Assembly: GCF_030295935.1 (NCBI RefSeq)
Contig: NZ_AP027362.1
Span: forward strand, 2,666,001 to 2,730,000
Direction of reading: 5' to 3'
Source: Thalassotalea piscium
Lineage (GTDB): Bacteria; Pseudomonadota; Gammaproteobacteria; Enterobacterales; Alteromonadaceae
DNA: 64,000 bases
Position 1 is the first letter of the stretch, and each line of letters starts with the position of its first letter. A program made the translations under genes and the position numbers. Below the pieces are notes generated by a model, which was not told the DNA's origin, did no database searches, and saw only the letters and a list, made by a program, of their open reading frames with translations. Shown here piece after piece: positions 35,604 to 47,293 of the stretch.

Positions 35604-37511
35604 TTAGAATTGCTCTGATGACTGGACTACTTCTCTACGAGTGATTTTAGCTTGATCACGTAATGCATCAATAAAACTCTTGTAAGTTGCTTGAGCTAAT
35701 TGCTGGCTGTGTTGCTGGGCAAAGTTGCTGTTAGTAGCTGGCTCACCTTCTTTAACCGCACTAACTTCAAGAAGTGCTAAGTCACCATTATTCATAGTAA
35801 CTGTGCTAGCAGATAAAGTACCTTCAACAGGGTGAGGTAATTTAAATGCTTCCTTAGCGATATTATTATCTAATTCTGCACCAAAGCGAGCGATATCATT
35901 TTTTACTTCAAAACTTGCATTAACTGCTGCGAGTTGCGCTGTAACATCTTCACCAGCTTTAAACGCTGTTAAGAGTTCTTGAGCAATATTTTGTGCTTTT
36001 TCAGTCGCTTTTTCAGCAATTAGCATTGTTTTGATTTGTTCTGAGACTTCGGCCAATGGTTTAGTATTTGCTGCTTGGTACTCATTAGTTCTTAAAACAA
36101 GTGCTAATGAGTCATTCACTTCAATAATATCTGAATTCAAACGCTCTTTAACAACAATATCAGAGAAAGCTGCGTCAAGAACTTTAGCGTTATCAAACGG
36201 GGCTGTATTACCAAATCGTGTTAGCCAATCAGAAGTTTGTACTTTACCACCAACAGCACCAGCAGCATCTTCTAAACTATCTGGAAATTCAAAACTTAAT
36301 CGCGCCATCTCTTGTTGTAATTCAAAAAACTTATCTTCTGCTTTTTGAGTACTCACAAGTTGCTGGATTTCATCTTTAACTTCAGCAAAGTCTTTAATTT
36401 GCTCTGGCTTCAATTCTGTTAATTTAATTATATGAAATCCAAAATCAGTTTGCACAACATCAGAGATACTACCTACAGAACTTAGTGCAAATGCAGCTTC
36501 ATCAAATGCATCGTCCATTACGCCAGGTTCAATCCACTCAAGATCTCCACCATTTTCACCGCTAAATGTATCTGCCGAAAACTCTTCAGCTAAAACAGCA
36601 AAGTCTTCACCACTATTTGCTTTAGTAAGTATATCTGTAATTTGCGCTTTAGCAGCTGCTTCATCATCACCAATTTCAATAAGAATATGCGAAAAACGTT
36701 TTTGCTCATTCTGCTGATATTTTGCAATATTTTGTTGGTAATACTGTTCAAGATCAGCTGCAGTCACTTCCACTTTATCTGCTATATCATCTACGCTTAA
36801 AGCAATATAGTTAACTTTTACTTTTTCTTGATTTTGAAAGCGATTTTGATTGTTTTGATAATAATCATTAATATCTTGCTCTGTAACTTCTACTGATGCT
36901 TTAAATTGCTCTGCAGAAATTTGTGCAAAACGTATGTCACGTTTTTGATTTTGTAAACCGGTAAGCTGTGCTTCTTCATAAGGCAAGCTAAACTCACTTG
37001 CAATTAATGCTTGATTAAGTTGACGACGGGTCATCTCAACACGCAAATAATCACGAAAGTCCGATGTTTGATAGAAGCCCGCTTGATTAATTAGCGCTAA
37101 ATAGCGGTTATTATCAAATTTACCATCAACTTGAAATTCAGGCATTTCACGAATAGTTTGTTTAATTCGCTCATCTGAAACACGAATAGCGAGTTCGGCA
37201 GTAGCAAAATCAATAAGTTTTTCGTTGATTAAATTTTCTAGTACACTGCTACGAAAATTAGCCATGTAGTTGGCATCAGCTGATAATGTATCGAACATTT
37301 CACCAAACTGTTGAGCCATGCGGTTACGTTGATTTTGATAAGCTTTATCAAAGTCTGACTGAGTTATCTTCATATCGTTAACTTGCGCAACTGAAGTATC
37401 AACTGAGTTGGTGTAGCTACCGATACCTGCAAACGCAAACGTCAAAATAACAAGACCAAGAATAACTTTAGCCGTTACTCCTTGCGATTTTTCTCTAATA
37501 TTCTCTAACAT
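35604..37511 (-). CDS. ppiD: Periplasmic folding chaperone PpiD
   Basis: The 635-residue protein has an uncleaved N-terminal anchor (AKVILGLVILTFAFAGIGSY, 14-33), a SurA-like N-domain (about 40-220), a parvulin domain (about 268-365: KRFSHILIEIGDD, FGFHIIKLTEL) and a C-terminal helical domain. It aids release and folding of exported proteins at the Sec translocon. It lies next to hupB and lon as in most gammaproteobacteria. Confidence 0.95.
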   Translation of the reverse strand: MLENIREKSQGVTAKVILGLVILTFAFAGIGSYTNSVDTSVAQVNDMKITQSDFDKAYQNQRNRMAQQFGEMFDTLSADANYMANFRSSVLENLINEKLIDFATAELAIRVSDERIKQTIREMPEFQVDGKFDNNRYLALINQAGFYQTSDFRDYLRVEMTRRQLNQALIASEFSLPYEEAQLTGLQNQKRDIRFAQISAEQFKASVEVTEQDINDYYQNNQNRFQNQEKVKVNYIALSVDDIADKVEVTAADLEQYYQQNIAKYQQNEQKRFSHILIEIGDDEAAAKAQITDILTKANSGEDFAVLAEEFSADTFSGENGGDLEWIEPGVMDDAFDEAAFALSSVGSISDVVQTDFGFHIIKLTELKPEQIKDFAEVKDEIQQLVSTQKAEDKFFELQQEMARLSFEFPDSLEDAAGAVGGKVQTSDWLTRFGNTAPFDNAKVLDAAFSDIVVKERLNSDIIEVNDSLALVLRTNEYQAANTKPLAEVSEQIKTMLIAEKATEKAQNIAQELLTAFKAGEDVTAQLAAVNASFEVKNDIARFGAELDNNIAKEAFKLPHPVEGTLSASTVTMNNGDLALLEVSAVKEGEPATNSNFAQQHSQQLAQATYKSFIDALRDQAKITRREVVQSSEQF

Positions 37512-37656
37512 TTTTTTCTCTATTTACACTTTGGTGTGTTGTCTGCGCGCGATTTTAACAGATGCTGATTAAACGTTGAAGTAAGCAATGGTAAAAATCG
37601 ATAAAAAGTATTCAACACAAGCCTACACAATCTAAATTTTGTAGCGCTAAATAAAC

Positions 37657-37681
37657 AAAAGACCACCCTATAGGTGGCCTT
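37657..37681 (-). terminator. Terminator of hupB
   Basis: A CCACC/GGTGG stem (37663-37677) extends to GGCC/GGTC with loop CTATA, followed on the minus strand by TCTTTTGTTT. It lies about 25 bases after the hupB stop. Confidence 0.8.
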
Positions 37682-37705
37682 TGAAAATCTTACAGGTAAC
37701 TGTGA

Positions 37706-37978
37706 TTAGTTACATGCATCTTTTAAAGCTTTACCCGCTTTGAAAGATGGGATTTTAGCTGCAGCAATTTGAATTGTTGCACCTGTTTGTGGGTTACGAC
37801 CAGTACGTGCAGCACGGTCACGTACAGAAAAAGTACCAAAACCAACTAATGCAACTTGCTCACCGCTTTTTAGCTCTTCCGTTACAGCTTCAATAAATGA
37901 ATCTAACGCACGACCAGCAGCAGCTTTAGAAATGTCCGCACCAGCAGCAATTTTCTCGATTAATTGAGATTTATTCAC
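37706..37978 (-). CDS. hupB: DNA-binding protein HU-beta
   Basis: The 90-residue histone-like protein begins at GTG 37978 (AAGGGG upstream): [20 protein letters not shown]. The DNA-gripping arm [21 protein letters not shown] is intact. It packs and bends DNA as a dimer. Confidence 0.96.
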   Translation of the reverse strand: MNKSQLIEKIAAGADISKAAAGRALDSFIEAVTEELKSGEQVALVGFGTFSVRDRAARTGRNPQTGATIQIAAAKIPSFKAGKALKDACN

Positions 37979-38042
37979 AGTATATTCCCCTTCAAAGTTT
38001 ATTGTTCAGCGCTATCTTTTATTTTTAGCGTTCTGTTGAAAC

Positions 38043-38071
38043 TTTATAACAAGCTTCTTTTCGAACATCAA
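38043..38071 (-). promoter_or_regulatory. Sigma-70 promoter of hupB
   Basis: The minus strand reads TTGATG (38071-38066), a 17-base spacer and TATAAA (38048-38043), leaving an untranslated leader of about 60 nt. Confidence 0.6.
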
Positions 38072-38119
38072 GCGCTGAGTTAAAGAAATCTAAATTAAGA
38101 TAATTATTTTTATCTATCC

Positions 38120-38146
38120 TAGACCCCTTATTAACATTGGGGTCTA
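38120..38146. terminator. Hairpin downstream of lon
   Basis: A 9-bp stem CTAGACCCC/GGGGTCTAG with an 11-base loop and only weak T content afterwards. It probably ends lon transcription before the hupB promoter. Confidence 0.5.
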
Positions 38147-38265
38147 GCGTTTCAGAACCATTAACTTACCACGTTTTATTTATTTGGAAAGCCTTTATTG
38201 CTATTTTTTACATTTTTTTTTGATTTTTTTGCAATTTTTGACAAAAAAAACACTTTTAATCAGTA

Positions 38266-40626
38266 TCAGTCAGCTTTCTTCCACTTTTCAACAGGTTGTT
38301 CAAGCGCAATATTTAGCACTTCGTCTATCCATTTAACCGGATGGATAGTTAAATCTGCTTTAACATTTTCAGGGATTTCGGCTAAATCTCGCTCGTTTTC
38401 TTTTGGAATAATAACAGTTTTAATACCACCTCGGTGTGCCGCAAGTAGCTTTTCTTTTAAGCCGCCTATGGCTAATACTTCACCTCGTAACGTAATTTCA
38501 CCGGTCATTGCCACGTCAGCTTTAACAGGGTTACCAGTTAAACTAGACACTAATGCCGTACACATTCCAATACCTGCACTTGGACCATCTTTAGGTGTTG
38601 CACCTTCAGGAACATGCACATGAATATCACGTTTTTCATAAAAGTCGTCATTAATGCGAAGTTTTTCTGTTCTACTTCGCACTACAGTCATAGCTGCCTG
38701 AATAGACTCTTGCATTACGTCACCCAGCGAGCCTGTGTAAGTAAGCTTACCCTTACCAGGTACAGAGGCCGTTTCAATTGTTAGTAGTTCTCCACCAACT
38801 TGGGTCCACGCGAGCCCAGTAACTAAACCAACACGGTTCTCTGTGTCTGCTTTTCCGTAGTCAAATCGCTGAACACCTAAAAATTTAGACAAGTTGTCTT
38901 GGTTGATTACAACTTTTTTAATGGACTTATCTAGCAGTATTTCTTTAACCGCTTTACGACAAAGCTTAGAGATTTCACGCTCTAAACCACGCACCCCCGC
39001 TTCACGAGTGTAATAACGGATAATGCCCATAATCGCGCTGTCATCAATGTCAATCTCTTTATCTTTTAAACCATTACGTTCGATTTGTTTTTGTAATAAA
39101 TGACGCTTTGCTATGTTTAATTTTTCATCTTCGGTGTAGCCAGACAACCGTATTACTTCCATACGATCGAGTAATGGTCCTGGTATATCCATGCTATTAG
39201 ACGTTGCTACAAACATGACATCTGAAAGATCATAATCTACTTCCAAGTAATGATCATTGAAGCTACTGTTTTGTTCAGGGTCTAACACTTCAAGCAATGC
39301 AGACGCTGGGTCTCCGCGCATATCTGATGCCATTTTATCAATTTCATCAAGCAAAAATAATGGGTTCTTCACCCCGACCTTGGCTATTTTCTGAATTAAC
39401 TTGCCTGGTAATGATCCGATATAAGTACGTCTGTGCCCTCTAATTTCAGCCTCATCACGCACACCGCCTAACGCCATACGAACATATTTACGGCCTGTAG
39501 ACTTTGCAATAGACTGCCCTAAAGAGGTTTTACCTACACCTGGAGGACCAACTAAACATAAAATAGGCCCCTTGAGTTGGCTGACTCGTTGCTGGACGGC
39601 TAAATACTCAATAATACGTTCTTTCACTTTTTCAAGACCATAGTGATCTTGCGCTAAAACATCTTCAGCTAATTTTAAATTGCGTTTAAGTTTGCTACGT
39701 TTTTTCCATGGAACACTAATCATCCAATCAATGTAGCTACGTACAACCGTTGCTTCAGCAGACATCGGCGACATCATTTTTAATTTTTTTAATTCTGCTA
39801 AAGTTTTCTCTTTAGCTTCTTTTGGCATTTGCGCTTCGTTGATCTGTTTTTCTATTTGCTCGGCTTCATTACTGCCTTCATCGTCATCGCCTAATTCTTT
39901 TTGAATTGCTTTCATTTGCTCATTCAAATAGTACTCTCGCTGGCTTTTTTCCATTTGCTTTTTAACGCGTGTACGAATTTTCTTCTCTACATGGAGAAGA
40001 TCAATTTCGCCTTCCATTAACGCCATCAAATATTCAAGACGATCAGTAACACTGGTTATTTCTAATACTTTTTGCTTATCTACCAGCTTCAGTGGCATAT
40101 GTGCAGCCATAGTGTCAGCGAGCTGTTCAGCATCATCAATACCAGCAACTGAAGTAAGTACTTCAGGAGGAATTTTTTTATTTAATTTAATATAGCCTTC
40201 AAACTGTGAAATCGCAGAGCGTACTAATATATCTACGTTTTCATCATCAATATTTTCAACTGTTAGGTAATCTATATCAGCAGTAAAATACTCTTGAGTC
40301 TCTACAAATGCGCTAACTTTAGCGCGTTTAACACCTTCAACTAGCACTTTTACCGTACCGTCAGGTAATTTAAGCATTTGTAAAATAGTCGCGACCGTGC
40401 CTGTTTCATAAACATCATCGGTTTTAGGATCGTCTACTGCGGCATCTTTCTGCGCCACTAAAAATACTTGTTTGTCTCCTTCCATCGCAATATCTAGACA
40501 ACGGATTGACTTTTCTCTGCCGACAAACAATGGAATAACCATTTGTGGATATACAACAACATCACGTAAAGCTAAAACGGGGATGGCAGCAACATTAGTA
40601 GCTACGTCAACTAATTCTTCAGACAT
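38266..40626 (-). CDS. lon: ATP-dependent protease Lon
   Basis: The 786-residue protein has the N-domain (1-300), an AAA+ module with Walker [10 protein letters not shown] and Walker [10 protein letters not shown], and the protease domain with Ser683 in [10 protein letters not shown] and the dyad Lys in [10 protein letters not shown]. It degrades misfolded and regulatory proteins. A sigma-32-type promoter lies 94-119 bp upstream. Confidence 0.97.
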   Translation of the reverse strand: MSEELVDVATNVAAIPVLALRDVVVYPQMVIPLFVGREKSIRCLDIAMEGDKQVFLVAQKDAAVDDPKTDDVYETGTVATILQMLKLPDGTVKVLVEGVKRAKVSAFVETQEYFTADIDYLTVENIDDENVDILVRSAISQFEGYIKLNKKIPPEVLTSVAGIDDAEQLADTMAAHMPLKLVDKQKVLEITSVTDRLEYLMALMEGEIDLLHVEKKIRTRVKKQMEKSQREYYLNEQMKAIQKELGDDDEGSNEAEQIEKQINEAQMPKEAKEKTLAELKKLKMMSPMSAEATVVRSYIDWMISVPWKKRSKLKRNLKLAEDVLAQDHYGLEKVKERIIEYLAVQQRVSQLKGPILCLVGPPGVGKTSLGQSIAKSTGRKYVRMALGGVRDEAEIRGHRRTYIGSLPGKLIQKIAKVGVKNPLFLLDEIDKMASDMRGDPASALLEVLDPEQNSSFNDHYLEVDYDLSDVMFVATSNSMDIPGPLLDRMEVIRLSGYTEDEKLNIAKRHLLQKQIERNGLKDKEIDIDDSAIMGIIRYYTREAGVRGLEREISKLCRKAVKEILLDKSIKKVVINQDNLSKFLGVQRFDYGKADTENRVGLVTGLAWTQVGGELLTIETASVPGKGKLTYTGSLGDVMQESIQAAMTVVRSRTEKLRINDDFYEKRDIHVHVPEGATPKDGPSAGIGMCTALVSSLTGNPVKADVAMTGEITLRGEVLAIGGLKEKLLAAHRGGIKTVIIPKENERDLAEIPENVKADLTIHPVKWIDEVLNIALEQPVEKWKKAD

Positions 40627-40719
40627 TCTGATCTCTCTTGGAAATTTAGTGGATGTTATTTCAATTGGACTAATTAATCTAATCCACTTGGTGTTTTTTA
40701 CAACCTGGATAAAAAGTAT

Positions 40720-40745
40720 ATGGGGATATACATTTATCTTTCAAG
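40720..40745 (-). promoter_or_regulatory. Heat-shock (sigma-32) promoter of lon
   Basis: The minus strand reads CTTGAAA (40745-40739), 13 bases, then CCCCAT (40725-40720) followed by AT. This matches the RpoH consensus in both boxes and spacing, and lies between the clpX terminator and the lon start. Confidence 0.85.
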
Positions 40746-40817
40746 AAATAGTGTAAAAAAAGCATGGAAATGTGCTAATTCTAACCAACATACCCATGAA
40801 TTATGCGCTTATAATAA

Positions 40818-40846
40818 AAAACCACGTAAAAACGTGGTTTTTTTAA
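40818..40846 (-). terminator. Terminator of clpX
   Basis: AAACCACGT-AAAA-ACGTGGTTT forms a 9-bp stem with T-rich flanks on both strands, about 30 bases after the clpX stop. Confidence 0.9.
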
Positions 40847-40876
40847 ATAAACTTATGCGTTTATACAAAGCTGTAC

Positions 40877-42157
40877 TTAATTTTCTGAGGCTGCTTGTTC
40901 TTGTGGATTCTCATAAATGATTATTGGTTTAGATTCACCTCTGATCACTGTTTCATCAACGACTACTTTGCTGACATTTTCCATCGACGGTAATTCATAC
41001 ATAGTATCAAGTAAAACACCTTCAACAATGGAGCGTAAACCACGAGCACCTGTTTTACGGATCATTGCTTTGTTCGCAATGGCGCGTAATGCATCTTTTC
41101 TAAACTCCAGCTCTACTTTTTCCATATCGAATAACGCAGTAAACTGTTTAGTTAGTGCATTTTTTGGCTCTTGTAGAATCTGCACCAATGCTTCTTCATC
41201 AAGTTCACTCAATGTGGCTACTACAGGTAAACGCCCAATAAACTCAGGAATAAGACCGTATTTAACTAAATCTTCTGGCTCAACTTCCTGGAAGCGTTCT
41301 GTTAATGATTTATGTTTATCACTACTTTTTACTTTAGCGCCAAAACCAATCCCTGTTCCTGCTTGACTACGTTGCTCAACAACTTTATCAAGCCCTGCAA
41401 AAGCGCCACCACAAATAAATAAGATTTTAGACGTATCAACCTGTAAAAACTCTTGTTGTGGATGCTTACGACCACCTTGAGGAGGTACAGAAGCAATTGT
41501 GCCTTCAATCAATTTCAATAACGCTTGCTGAACACCCTCACCAGAAACGTCACGTGTAATAGATGGATTGTCTGATTTACGTGAAATTTTGTCAATTTCA
41601 TCAATATAAACAATACCACGTTGTGCTTTTTCAACATCATAATCACATTTTTGTAGAAGCTTTTGAATAATGTTTTCAACATCTTCACCTACATAACCTG
41701 CTTCAGTCAGTGTAGTTGCATCTGCCATTGTAAAAGGTACGTCTAATAAACGCGCTAGCGTTTCCGCTAACAATGTTTTACCACACCCCGTAGGGCCAAT
41801 TAATAAAATATTACTTTTACCTAACTCTATTCCATTGTGCATATCACCATTACGTAAACGTTTGTAATGGTTATATACAGCAACTGCTAGTACTTTTTTC
41901 GCGTGGTCTTGGCCAATAACGTAATCATCAAGACTCTTTCTTATCTCGATTGGTGAAGGCAGCGAGTCACTTTCTTGCTTCGGTGCGATCTCTTTTATTT
42001 CTTCACGAATAATGTCATTACAAAGCTCAACACATTCATCACAAATAAACACGGACGGACCCGCTATTAATTTACGTACTTCATGTTGGCTTTTACCGCA
42101 AAACGAGCAGTATAATAATTTGCCACTATCACCGTCACCTTTCTTAATATCGGTCAT
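40877..42157 (-). CDS. clpX: ClpX unfoldase subunit of ClpXP
   Basis: The 426-residue protein has the N-terminal C4 zinc domain ([13 protein letters not shown] and [10 protein letters not shown]), Walker A GPTGCGKT, Walker [12 protein letters not shown], the RKSDN sensor and the IGF-type ClpP-docking loop ([10 protein letters not shown]). It unfolds substrates, including SsrA-tagged proteins, for ClpP. It lies 88 bp after clpP. Confidence 0.97.
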   Translation of the reverse strand: MTDIKKGDGDSGKLLYCSFCGKSQHEVRKLIAGPSVFICDECVELCNDIIREEIKEIAPKQESDSLPSPIEIRKSLDDYVIGQDHAKKVLAVAVYNHYKRLRNGDMHNGIELGKSNILLIGPTGCGKTLLAETLARLLDVPFTMADATTLTEAGYVGEDVENIIQKLLQKCDYDVEKAQRGIVYIDEIDKISRKSDNPSITRDVSGEGVQQALLKLIEGTIASVPPQGGRKHPQQEFLQVDTSKILFICGGAFAGLDKVVEQRSQAGTGIGFGAKVKSSDKHKSLTERFQEVEPEDLVKYGLIPEFIGRLPVVATLSELDEEALVQILQEPKNALTKQFTALFDMEKVELEFRKDALRAIANKAMIRKTGARGLRSIVEGVLLDTMYELPSMENVSKVVVDETVIRGESKPIIIYENPQEQAASEN

Positions 42158-42245
42158 ACGGTACCTCTAAACTATTTAAATTCAATATCTCTACCTTTAG
42201 TGTTACACAAAAGCCACAGATCACAATCTGAAATATTCAACAATC

Positions 42246-42887
42246 TTATAAATTGTCGAGTCTTTGTTCTAATATGGAGTCAACTAATCCATATTCAACC
42301 GCACTTTCTGCACTTAAGAAATTATCACGATCGGTATCAACAGACACTTTGTCTAACGGTTGCCCTGTGTGCTCAGCCATTAAACGATTCAATTTGTCTT
42401 TGATATATAAAATTTCTTTGGCATGAATTTCAAAGTCTGATGCTTGCCCTTGAAAACCACCAAGAGGTTGATGGATCATGACACGTGCGTTAGGTAAACA
42501 ATAACGTTTCCCCTTTTCACCACCTGAAAGCAAAAATGCGCCCATGCTGGCTGCCTGGCCAATACACACTGTACTTACATTGGGTCGAATAAACTTCATG
42601 GTATCGTAAATAGCCATACCTGCAGTTACTGAACCGCCTGGAGAGTTAATATAAAGATAAATATCTTTTTCTGGACTCTCTGACTCTAAAAATAATAATT
42701 GAGCGACAATAAGGTTAGCCATGTGATCTTCAACCTGGCCACATAAAAATATCACTCGTTCTTTCAGTAAGCGAGAGTATATATCATAAGAGCGCTCACC
42801 TTTAGCTGTTTGCTCGACAACCATAGGCACTAAAGCACTTTCAGTAATATTGGTAAAATTTTGAGAATTATTTTGAGAAGTTAACAA
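42246..42887 (-). CDS. clpP: ClpP serine protease subunit
   Basis: The 213-residue protein has the triad Ser114 (GQAASMGAF), His139 (VMIHQPLGG) and Asp188 (DTDRDNF). The start is TTG 42887 with AAGGA eight bases upstream; an ATG nearer than residue 22 is absent. An N-terminal propeptide of about 14-20 residues probably is cleaved. It is cotranscribed with clpX. Confidence 0.96.
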   Translation of the reverse strand: MLTSQNNSQNFTNITESALVPMVVEQTAKGERSYDIYSRLLKERVIFLCGQVEDHMANLIVAQLLFLESESPEKDIYLYINSPGGSVTAGMAIYDTMKFIRPNVSTVCIGQAASMGAFLLSGGEKGKRYCLPNARVMIHQPLGGFQGQASDFEIHAKEILYIKDKLNRLMAEHTGQPLDKVSVDTDRDNFLSAESAVEYGLVDSILEQRLDNL

Positions 42888-42909
42888 CTATTCTTTCCTT
42901 ACTATAAAA

Positions 42910-42943
42910 AATGGCTTATATGTTTCCATATAAGCCATTTAAG
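42910..42943 (-). terminator. Hairpin between tig and clpP
   Basis: The near-perfect stem AATGGCTTATATG/CATATAAGCCATT has loop TTTC and is followed on the minus strand by TTTTTATAG. It would attenuate transcription from tig into clpP, which would then need its own start. Confidence 0.8.
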
Positions 42944-42974
42944 CTATTGCTTACACTAATGTCAATGAAAAAGC

Positions 42975-44282
42975 TTATTTACCTTCAGGATTCATTATAT
43001 CTTTGAAGCTTGCTTTCTTATCTTTTACTTTAGCGCTTTTAACTAATACATCAACCGCTTGCTCTTCTAAAGCAACGTTTTGCATCTGTTGGTTCAGCTC
43101 TTGGTTGGTTTTGTAGTACTCAATCACTTCTTGTGGATCTTCGTACGCTGAAGCAGCTGTTTCAATTAATTCATTTACTTTAGCTTCATCTACTTTCAAT
43201 TCGTTAACCTTGATAACTTCACCAAGTAACAAACCTACTTTAACACGACGTTTAGCTTGTTCTTCAAACATGTCTGCTGGAAGCTCAGGCATATTTTTAG
43301 GGTCCATTTGACCCGCAAAACGTTGCATTGCTTGTTGACGTAACACATCTACTTCTTGTGCTATTAATGCACTTGGTAAGTCAATGTCATTAGCTTCTAA
43401 TAAACCTTCAATTACTTGCTCTTTAACTTTAGCCTTAATCGCTTGGTTTAATTCACGCGTCATGTTCTTACGAACTTCTTCACGTAACGCTTCAACACCA
43501 CCTTCTTCGATACCAAAAAGTTTAGCAAACTCTTCGTCTATCTCTGGAAGTACTGGACCTTCAGTTTTAAGTACAGAAATATCAAACTCTGCATCTTTAC
43601 CTTTCAAGTTTTCAGCATGGTAGTCTTCAGGGAAAGTTACAGTGATTGTTTTTTCTTCACCGGCTTTCATACCAATAATATCTTTTTCAAAACCTGGGAT
43701 CATACGACTTGCACCAAGCTCTAACTCAAAGTTATCAGCTTTACCACCTTCAAATTCTTCACCATCTACACGGCCAAGAAAGTTAATAGTTAACTTGTCG
43801 CCTTTCTTTGATTTGCGTTTATTTTCTTTCCAAGTTTTATGCTGATTTTGTAATGTTACAAACATTTCTTCTAAATCTTTGTCTGTCACTTCAGCTGCAG
43901 CACGCTCAACTTTAATTTTATCTAAGCCATTTAATGTAACTTCAGGATAAATTTCAAACGTTGCTTCAAATTCTAAGTCTTTTCCATCTTCATTACTTTT
44001 AGCAACGAACTGTGGACGACCAGCCGGATTAATTTTTTCTGCGATAATCGCTTCAACAAAGTTGCGCTGCATAACTTCACCAGCGATTTCTTGTCGAACA
44101 GATGCACCGTAACGCTTTTGAATTACAGATGGTGGCACTTTACCTGGACGAAAACCGTTAATACGCTGCGTTTTACTGATTTGACGAAGACGGTTCTTTA
44201 CTTCTACATCCACTTTCTCTGCCGGAACTGAAATAGTTAATCGACGTTCCAAACCTTTTGTAGTCTCTACTGAAACTTGCAT
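42975..44282 (-). CDS. tig: Trigger factor
   Basis: The 435-residue ribosome-bound chaperone has an N-terminal ribosome-binding domain with the signature [17 protein letters not shown] (44-60), a FKBP-like PPIase domain (about 160-245) and a helical C-terminal domain. It is first in the tig-clpP-clpX-lon-hupB-ppiD series. Confidence 0.97.
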   Translation of the reverse strand: MQVSVETTKGLERRLTISVPAEKVDVEVKNRLRQISKTQRINGFRPGKVPPSVIQKRYGASVRQEIAGEVMQRNFVEAIIAEKINPAGRPQFVAKSNEDGKDLEFEATFEIYPEVTLNGLDKIKVERAAAEVTDKDLEEMFVTLQNQHKTWKENKRKSKKGDKLTINFLGRVDGEEFEGGKADNFELELGASRMIPGFEKDIIGMKAGEEKTITVTFPEDYHAENLKGKDAEFDISVLKTEGPVLPEIDEEFAKLFGIEEGGVEALREEVRKNMTRELNQAIKAKVKEQVIEGLLEANDIDLPSALIAQEVDVLRQQAMQRFAGQMDPKNMPELPADMFEEQAKRRVKVGLLLGEVIKVNELKVDEAKVNELIETAASAYEDPQEVIEYYKTNQELNQQMQNVALEEQAVDVLVKSAKVKDKKASFKDIMNPEGK

Positions 44283-44443
44283 TTAATTACCTCAATACTT
44301 AGCGCTTACTACGCTCTTATGTAACGCATCTATCTATAGCGAACAAAACCCAAACGAGTATTTGCCCTCAGCCCTGTAGCAGATGCTAGTTGAGCCCGGA
44401 AAATCCGAATAACAGATGTTCAGATTAAAAATAATGACGCAGA

Positions 44444-44472
44444 ATTATAGCGGTGCTTTTAACAAGAGTCGA
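44444..44472 (-). promoter_or_regulatory. Possible sigma-70 promoter of tig
   Basis: The minus strand has TATAAT (44449-44444) with TCGACT 17 bases upstream (44472-44467). The -10 is perfect and the -35 is weak. Confidence 0.45.
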
Positions 44473-44640
44473 GGGTAGATTAAAATTAATTTTTCTATAG
44501 ATTCATAAAACTAGGCTATGTCAATAAAATTCAAGCAAAAAATAGTAATTTATAAAGTATAATTATTATCTAAAATCATAATATTCATCACAAAAAACTT
44601 TGTCACCTGATGCTATCCTTTGATATCAGGGTGAGTTTTG
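44473..44640. other. Remainder of the tig upstream region
   Basis: Apart from the tig promoter, the 410-bp gap 44283-44692 has an imperfect hairpin at about 44609-44634 (CACCTGAT/ATCAGGGTG) and the receptor terminator. No gene is visible. Confidence 0.4.
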
Positions 44641-44646
44641 ACAATA

Positions 44647-44675
44647 AAAAACCCGCCAACCGGCGGGTTTTTTCT
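44647..44675 (-). terminator. Terminator of the TonB-dependent receptor gene
   Basis: AAAAAACCCGCC-AACC-GGCGGGTTTTTT forms a GC-rich stem with T-runs on both strands, just past the receptor stop. Confidence 0.93.
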
Positions 44676-44692
44676 ACTTATACCAATTAACG

Positions 44693-47293
44693 TTAGAACG
44701 AGAAAGATACTTTAGTATAGAGATAGCGTCCACGAGGGTTGTGTACCCCTGAAGCATAACCATAAAGGTCACCATCGCCATCACCAATTGCAAATGGTGC
44801 ATCTTCATCTAATACGTTGTTAATACCAATTGATATTTTAGTAGCGTCCGAAATTCGATAAGCAGCTTGTAAATCAACTAAAATTTGAGAATCAATCATT
44901 CTAGATGTATTACTGTCGAAATCGAGCGTACCATCAAAGTCAATATCAGGTGTGTCTTCAAATTCACCTACATAACTAATATTCATATTAACGTTTAATG
45001 GACCATTTTCCCAGTTCGTTGAGAACATCCAGCGGTGCTCAGGATATCCATATTCACCAGTATAATCACGCCCATCTTTTTCAAACTTATTCTGGAATGC
45101 CCATTCTAAGTTAAATTTCAACAAGCCTAAATCATCAAGGGAGTGACTGTAGTTTGCAGACAAATCAACACCCGATACTTCTTGAGAAGATACGTTTTCG
45201 AAAGTGCTATAAATTTTCTGTATTACACCTAAACTTTGTCCTGATTGAGGAGCCAAGCGAACACAAACAGTGCTATTTTGATTGTTACATTCTGCACTAT
45301 AAATAGGGCCAAATGCCTGTTCATCTATTTTGTTGTCTTGTGTAATACTCCACACATCGATACTTAAACCAAAATCATTGACTGGCGCCCAAATAAAGCC
45401 AAGGTTCCAAGATTCTGATTCTTCAGCTTCTAAGTTAGGGTTACCACCAAATTCGATATTATAGTCAAGCACACCACAGTCTTGGCCAGTGGCCGCACAA
45501 CGATAACTATCAACAAAGAATTGGCTTTCTTGTGAAGGACCTAAGCCAATTTGTGCAAGTGAAGGAGCTCTAAAGCCTTGTGCCCAAGAACCACGAATTG
45601 AAATCTCTTCAGTCGGTGTCCAATGCAATGCTACTTTAGGGTTTGTTGTTGAGCCAAAGTCACTGTAATCATCGTAACGTCCTGCAAGTTGCAATTCTAA
45701 GCTGTCAGCAACCGGAATTGAAAACTCCACATATGCTGCATATTGGTCACGCTCAGCTGCTGCAGAAACAGATTCTGTACCAAAAATCAAACCACGCTGA
45801 AACTGATCATCAGGAATATCGCTAACATCTTCTTCACGATATTCAATACCTGCAGCCATCATGACAACATCGTCACCAAAACTAAAAGCTTCACCTGAAA
45901 TGTTAGCATCGAATGAGGTCATATGAGACTCACCACGACGAACTAAGCTAGTAGTAATACGTTCAACAACCGCAGGATCGTTAAATGTGCCACCAAATGG
46001 ATTATAGTTACCAGCATTAATTTCTTGTTGTAAAAAGTCTGTTCTTACCCAGCCTTGGGTGCGGTCACCCGTTTGTAACGACGAACTACGACCCTTTTGT
46101 ATCGCTGTTTCCCAGTTCCAACTATCAATTTCACCTCTTAAACCTGCCACTATACGTAGAGAGTCAGACTGAATATCCCATTGACGAGCCCCTGCATCAA
46201 CAGTACGGTAACGTCCGATTTCAATATCTTTCGCCCATGGGTTGTTAGGGTGACTCGCAGGCACAGTTAAACCAGCATCTTCATCAAGTGGTGTTGGAGC
46301 ACCAGCAGCAATCGAGCTATTATGCTGCACTGCCAACTCCATAAAAGCGGTAATGCCATTGTCGAAGTTATAATCAAATTGTGAGATTGCACCTATACGT
46401 TCTGATGCAGGCGCAATATACCCGTACGGACCATAGTCAAACAAACAACTACCACTAGCAGTTGCACTGTCAGCAGGACAATTAGGGTCAATAGTTTTTA
46501 CACCATCAACATAAAAATACCCCGGAAAACCACGTGATGAACGGAAGTCTTGACCGCCATTTGCAGATTGATTAGCTGTGCCTAAACGCCCCATTTCGTT
46601 AGATGATAACGAAGTGTTTTTAAAGTAATCAACTATAACCGACGCACTACTTTTTTCAGTTGATGTACCCCAGACAAGGCTCGAGGTCGTTTCTTCATAG
46701 TTAGGCCCATCGGTTCCGCCGTAGCCTAAATTTACTTCTAATCCTTCAATATCATCTCTCAAGATAACGTTCACAACTCCAGCAACAGCATCTGAGCCGT
46801 AAATTGCTGATGCACCATCTTTTAAGATATCGATACGCTTGATTGCTGAGACAGGAATACTATTAATATCTACAAATGAGTTAGTGATACTTTCTGCAAA
46901 TGCACTAATGGCTACGCGTCGTCCATTAATTAAGACTAGCGTGGCATCTGCACCGAGGCCTCGAAGAGAGACAGCCGCTGCACCATTGGCAGTAGAATCT
47001 TGGTTATTACCTCTAGTTGAAAAAGTACCATTACCAGCAACAGGCATTTTTTCTAAGAGTTGTTGTAAGTTATCGTAGCCCGAGTTATCAATATCTGCAC
47101 GCGTAATTGACTGAACAGGTGAAGGACCTTCAATATCAGTACGCTTGATTCTTGAACCAGTAACTTCGATGCGTTCAACTTTTTTTGCTTCGTCGGCAGC
47201 AAAAGCTGATGTAGTTAATCCAACACTTGAAAATGTGAGTGACGCACATGCCAAGGCGATTAGTTTAGGTGTAAATGGGATTGTATGTTTCAT
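44693..47293 (-). CDS. TonB-dependent outer-membrane receptor
   Basis: The 866-residue protein has a signal peptide cut after TTSAFA (about residue 32), a TonB-box-like segment KVERIEVTGSRIKRTD, a plug domain (about 48-175; GLGADATLVLINGRR, SAIYGSDAVAGVVNV) and a 22-strand barrel ending in FSF. The plug ILKDGASAIYGSDA type is common in marine Alteromonadales with peptide or carbohydrate uptake receptors. Ligand is unknown, and no linked transporter or enzyme helps. It is monocistronic. Confidence 0.93.
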   Translation of the reverse strand: MKHTIPFTPKLIALACASLTFSSVGLTTSAFAADEAKKVERIEVTGSRIKRTDIEGPSPVQSITRADIDNSGYDNLQQLLEKMPVAGNGTFSTRGNNQDSTANGAAAVSLRGLGADATLVLINGRRVAISAFAESITNSFVDINSIPVSAIKRIDILKDGASAIYGSDAVAGVVNVILRDDIEGLEVNLGYGGTDGPNYEETTSSLVWGTSTEKSSASVIVDYFKNTSLSSNEMGRLGTANQSANGGQDFRSSRGFPGYFYVDGVKTIDPNCPADSATASGSCLFDYGPYGYIAPASERIGAISQFDYNFDNGITAFMELAVQHNSSIAAGAPTPLDEDAGLTVPASHPNNPWAKDIEIGRYRTVDAGARQWDIQSDSLRIVAGLRGEIDSWNWETAIQKGRSSSLQTGDRTQGWVRTDFLQQEINAGNYNPFGGTFNDPAVVERITTSLVRRGESHMTSFDANISGEAFSFGDDVVMMAAGIEYREEDVSDIPDDQFQRGLIFGTESVSAAAERDQYAAYVEFSIPVADSLELQLAGRYDDYSDFGSTTNPKVALHWTPTEEISIRGSWAQGFRAPSLAQIGLGPSQESQFFVDSYRCAATGQDCGVLDYNIEFGGNPNLEAEESESWNLGFIWAPVNDFGLSIDVWSITQDNKIDEQAFGPIYSAECNNQNSTVCVRLAPQSGQSLGVIQKIYSTFENVSSQEVSGVDLSANYSHSLDDLGLLKFNLEWAFQNKFEKDGRDYTGEYGYPEHRWMFSTNWENGPLNVNMNISYVGEFEDTPDIDFDGTLDFDSNTSRMIDSQILVDLQAAYRISDATKISIGINNVLDEDAPFAIGDGDGDLYGYASGVHNPRGRYLYTKVSFSF

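Noticed and set aside
38198-38623. 141-codon plus-strand frame overlapping the lon end
   Set aside because: It is antisense to conserved lon sequence and low in complexity.
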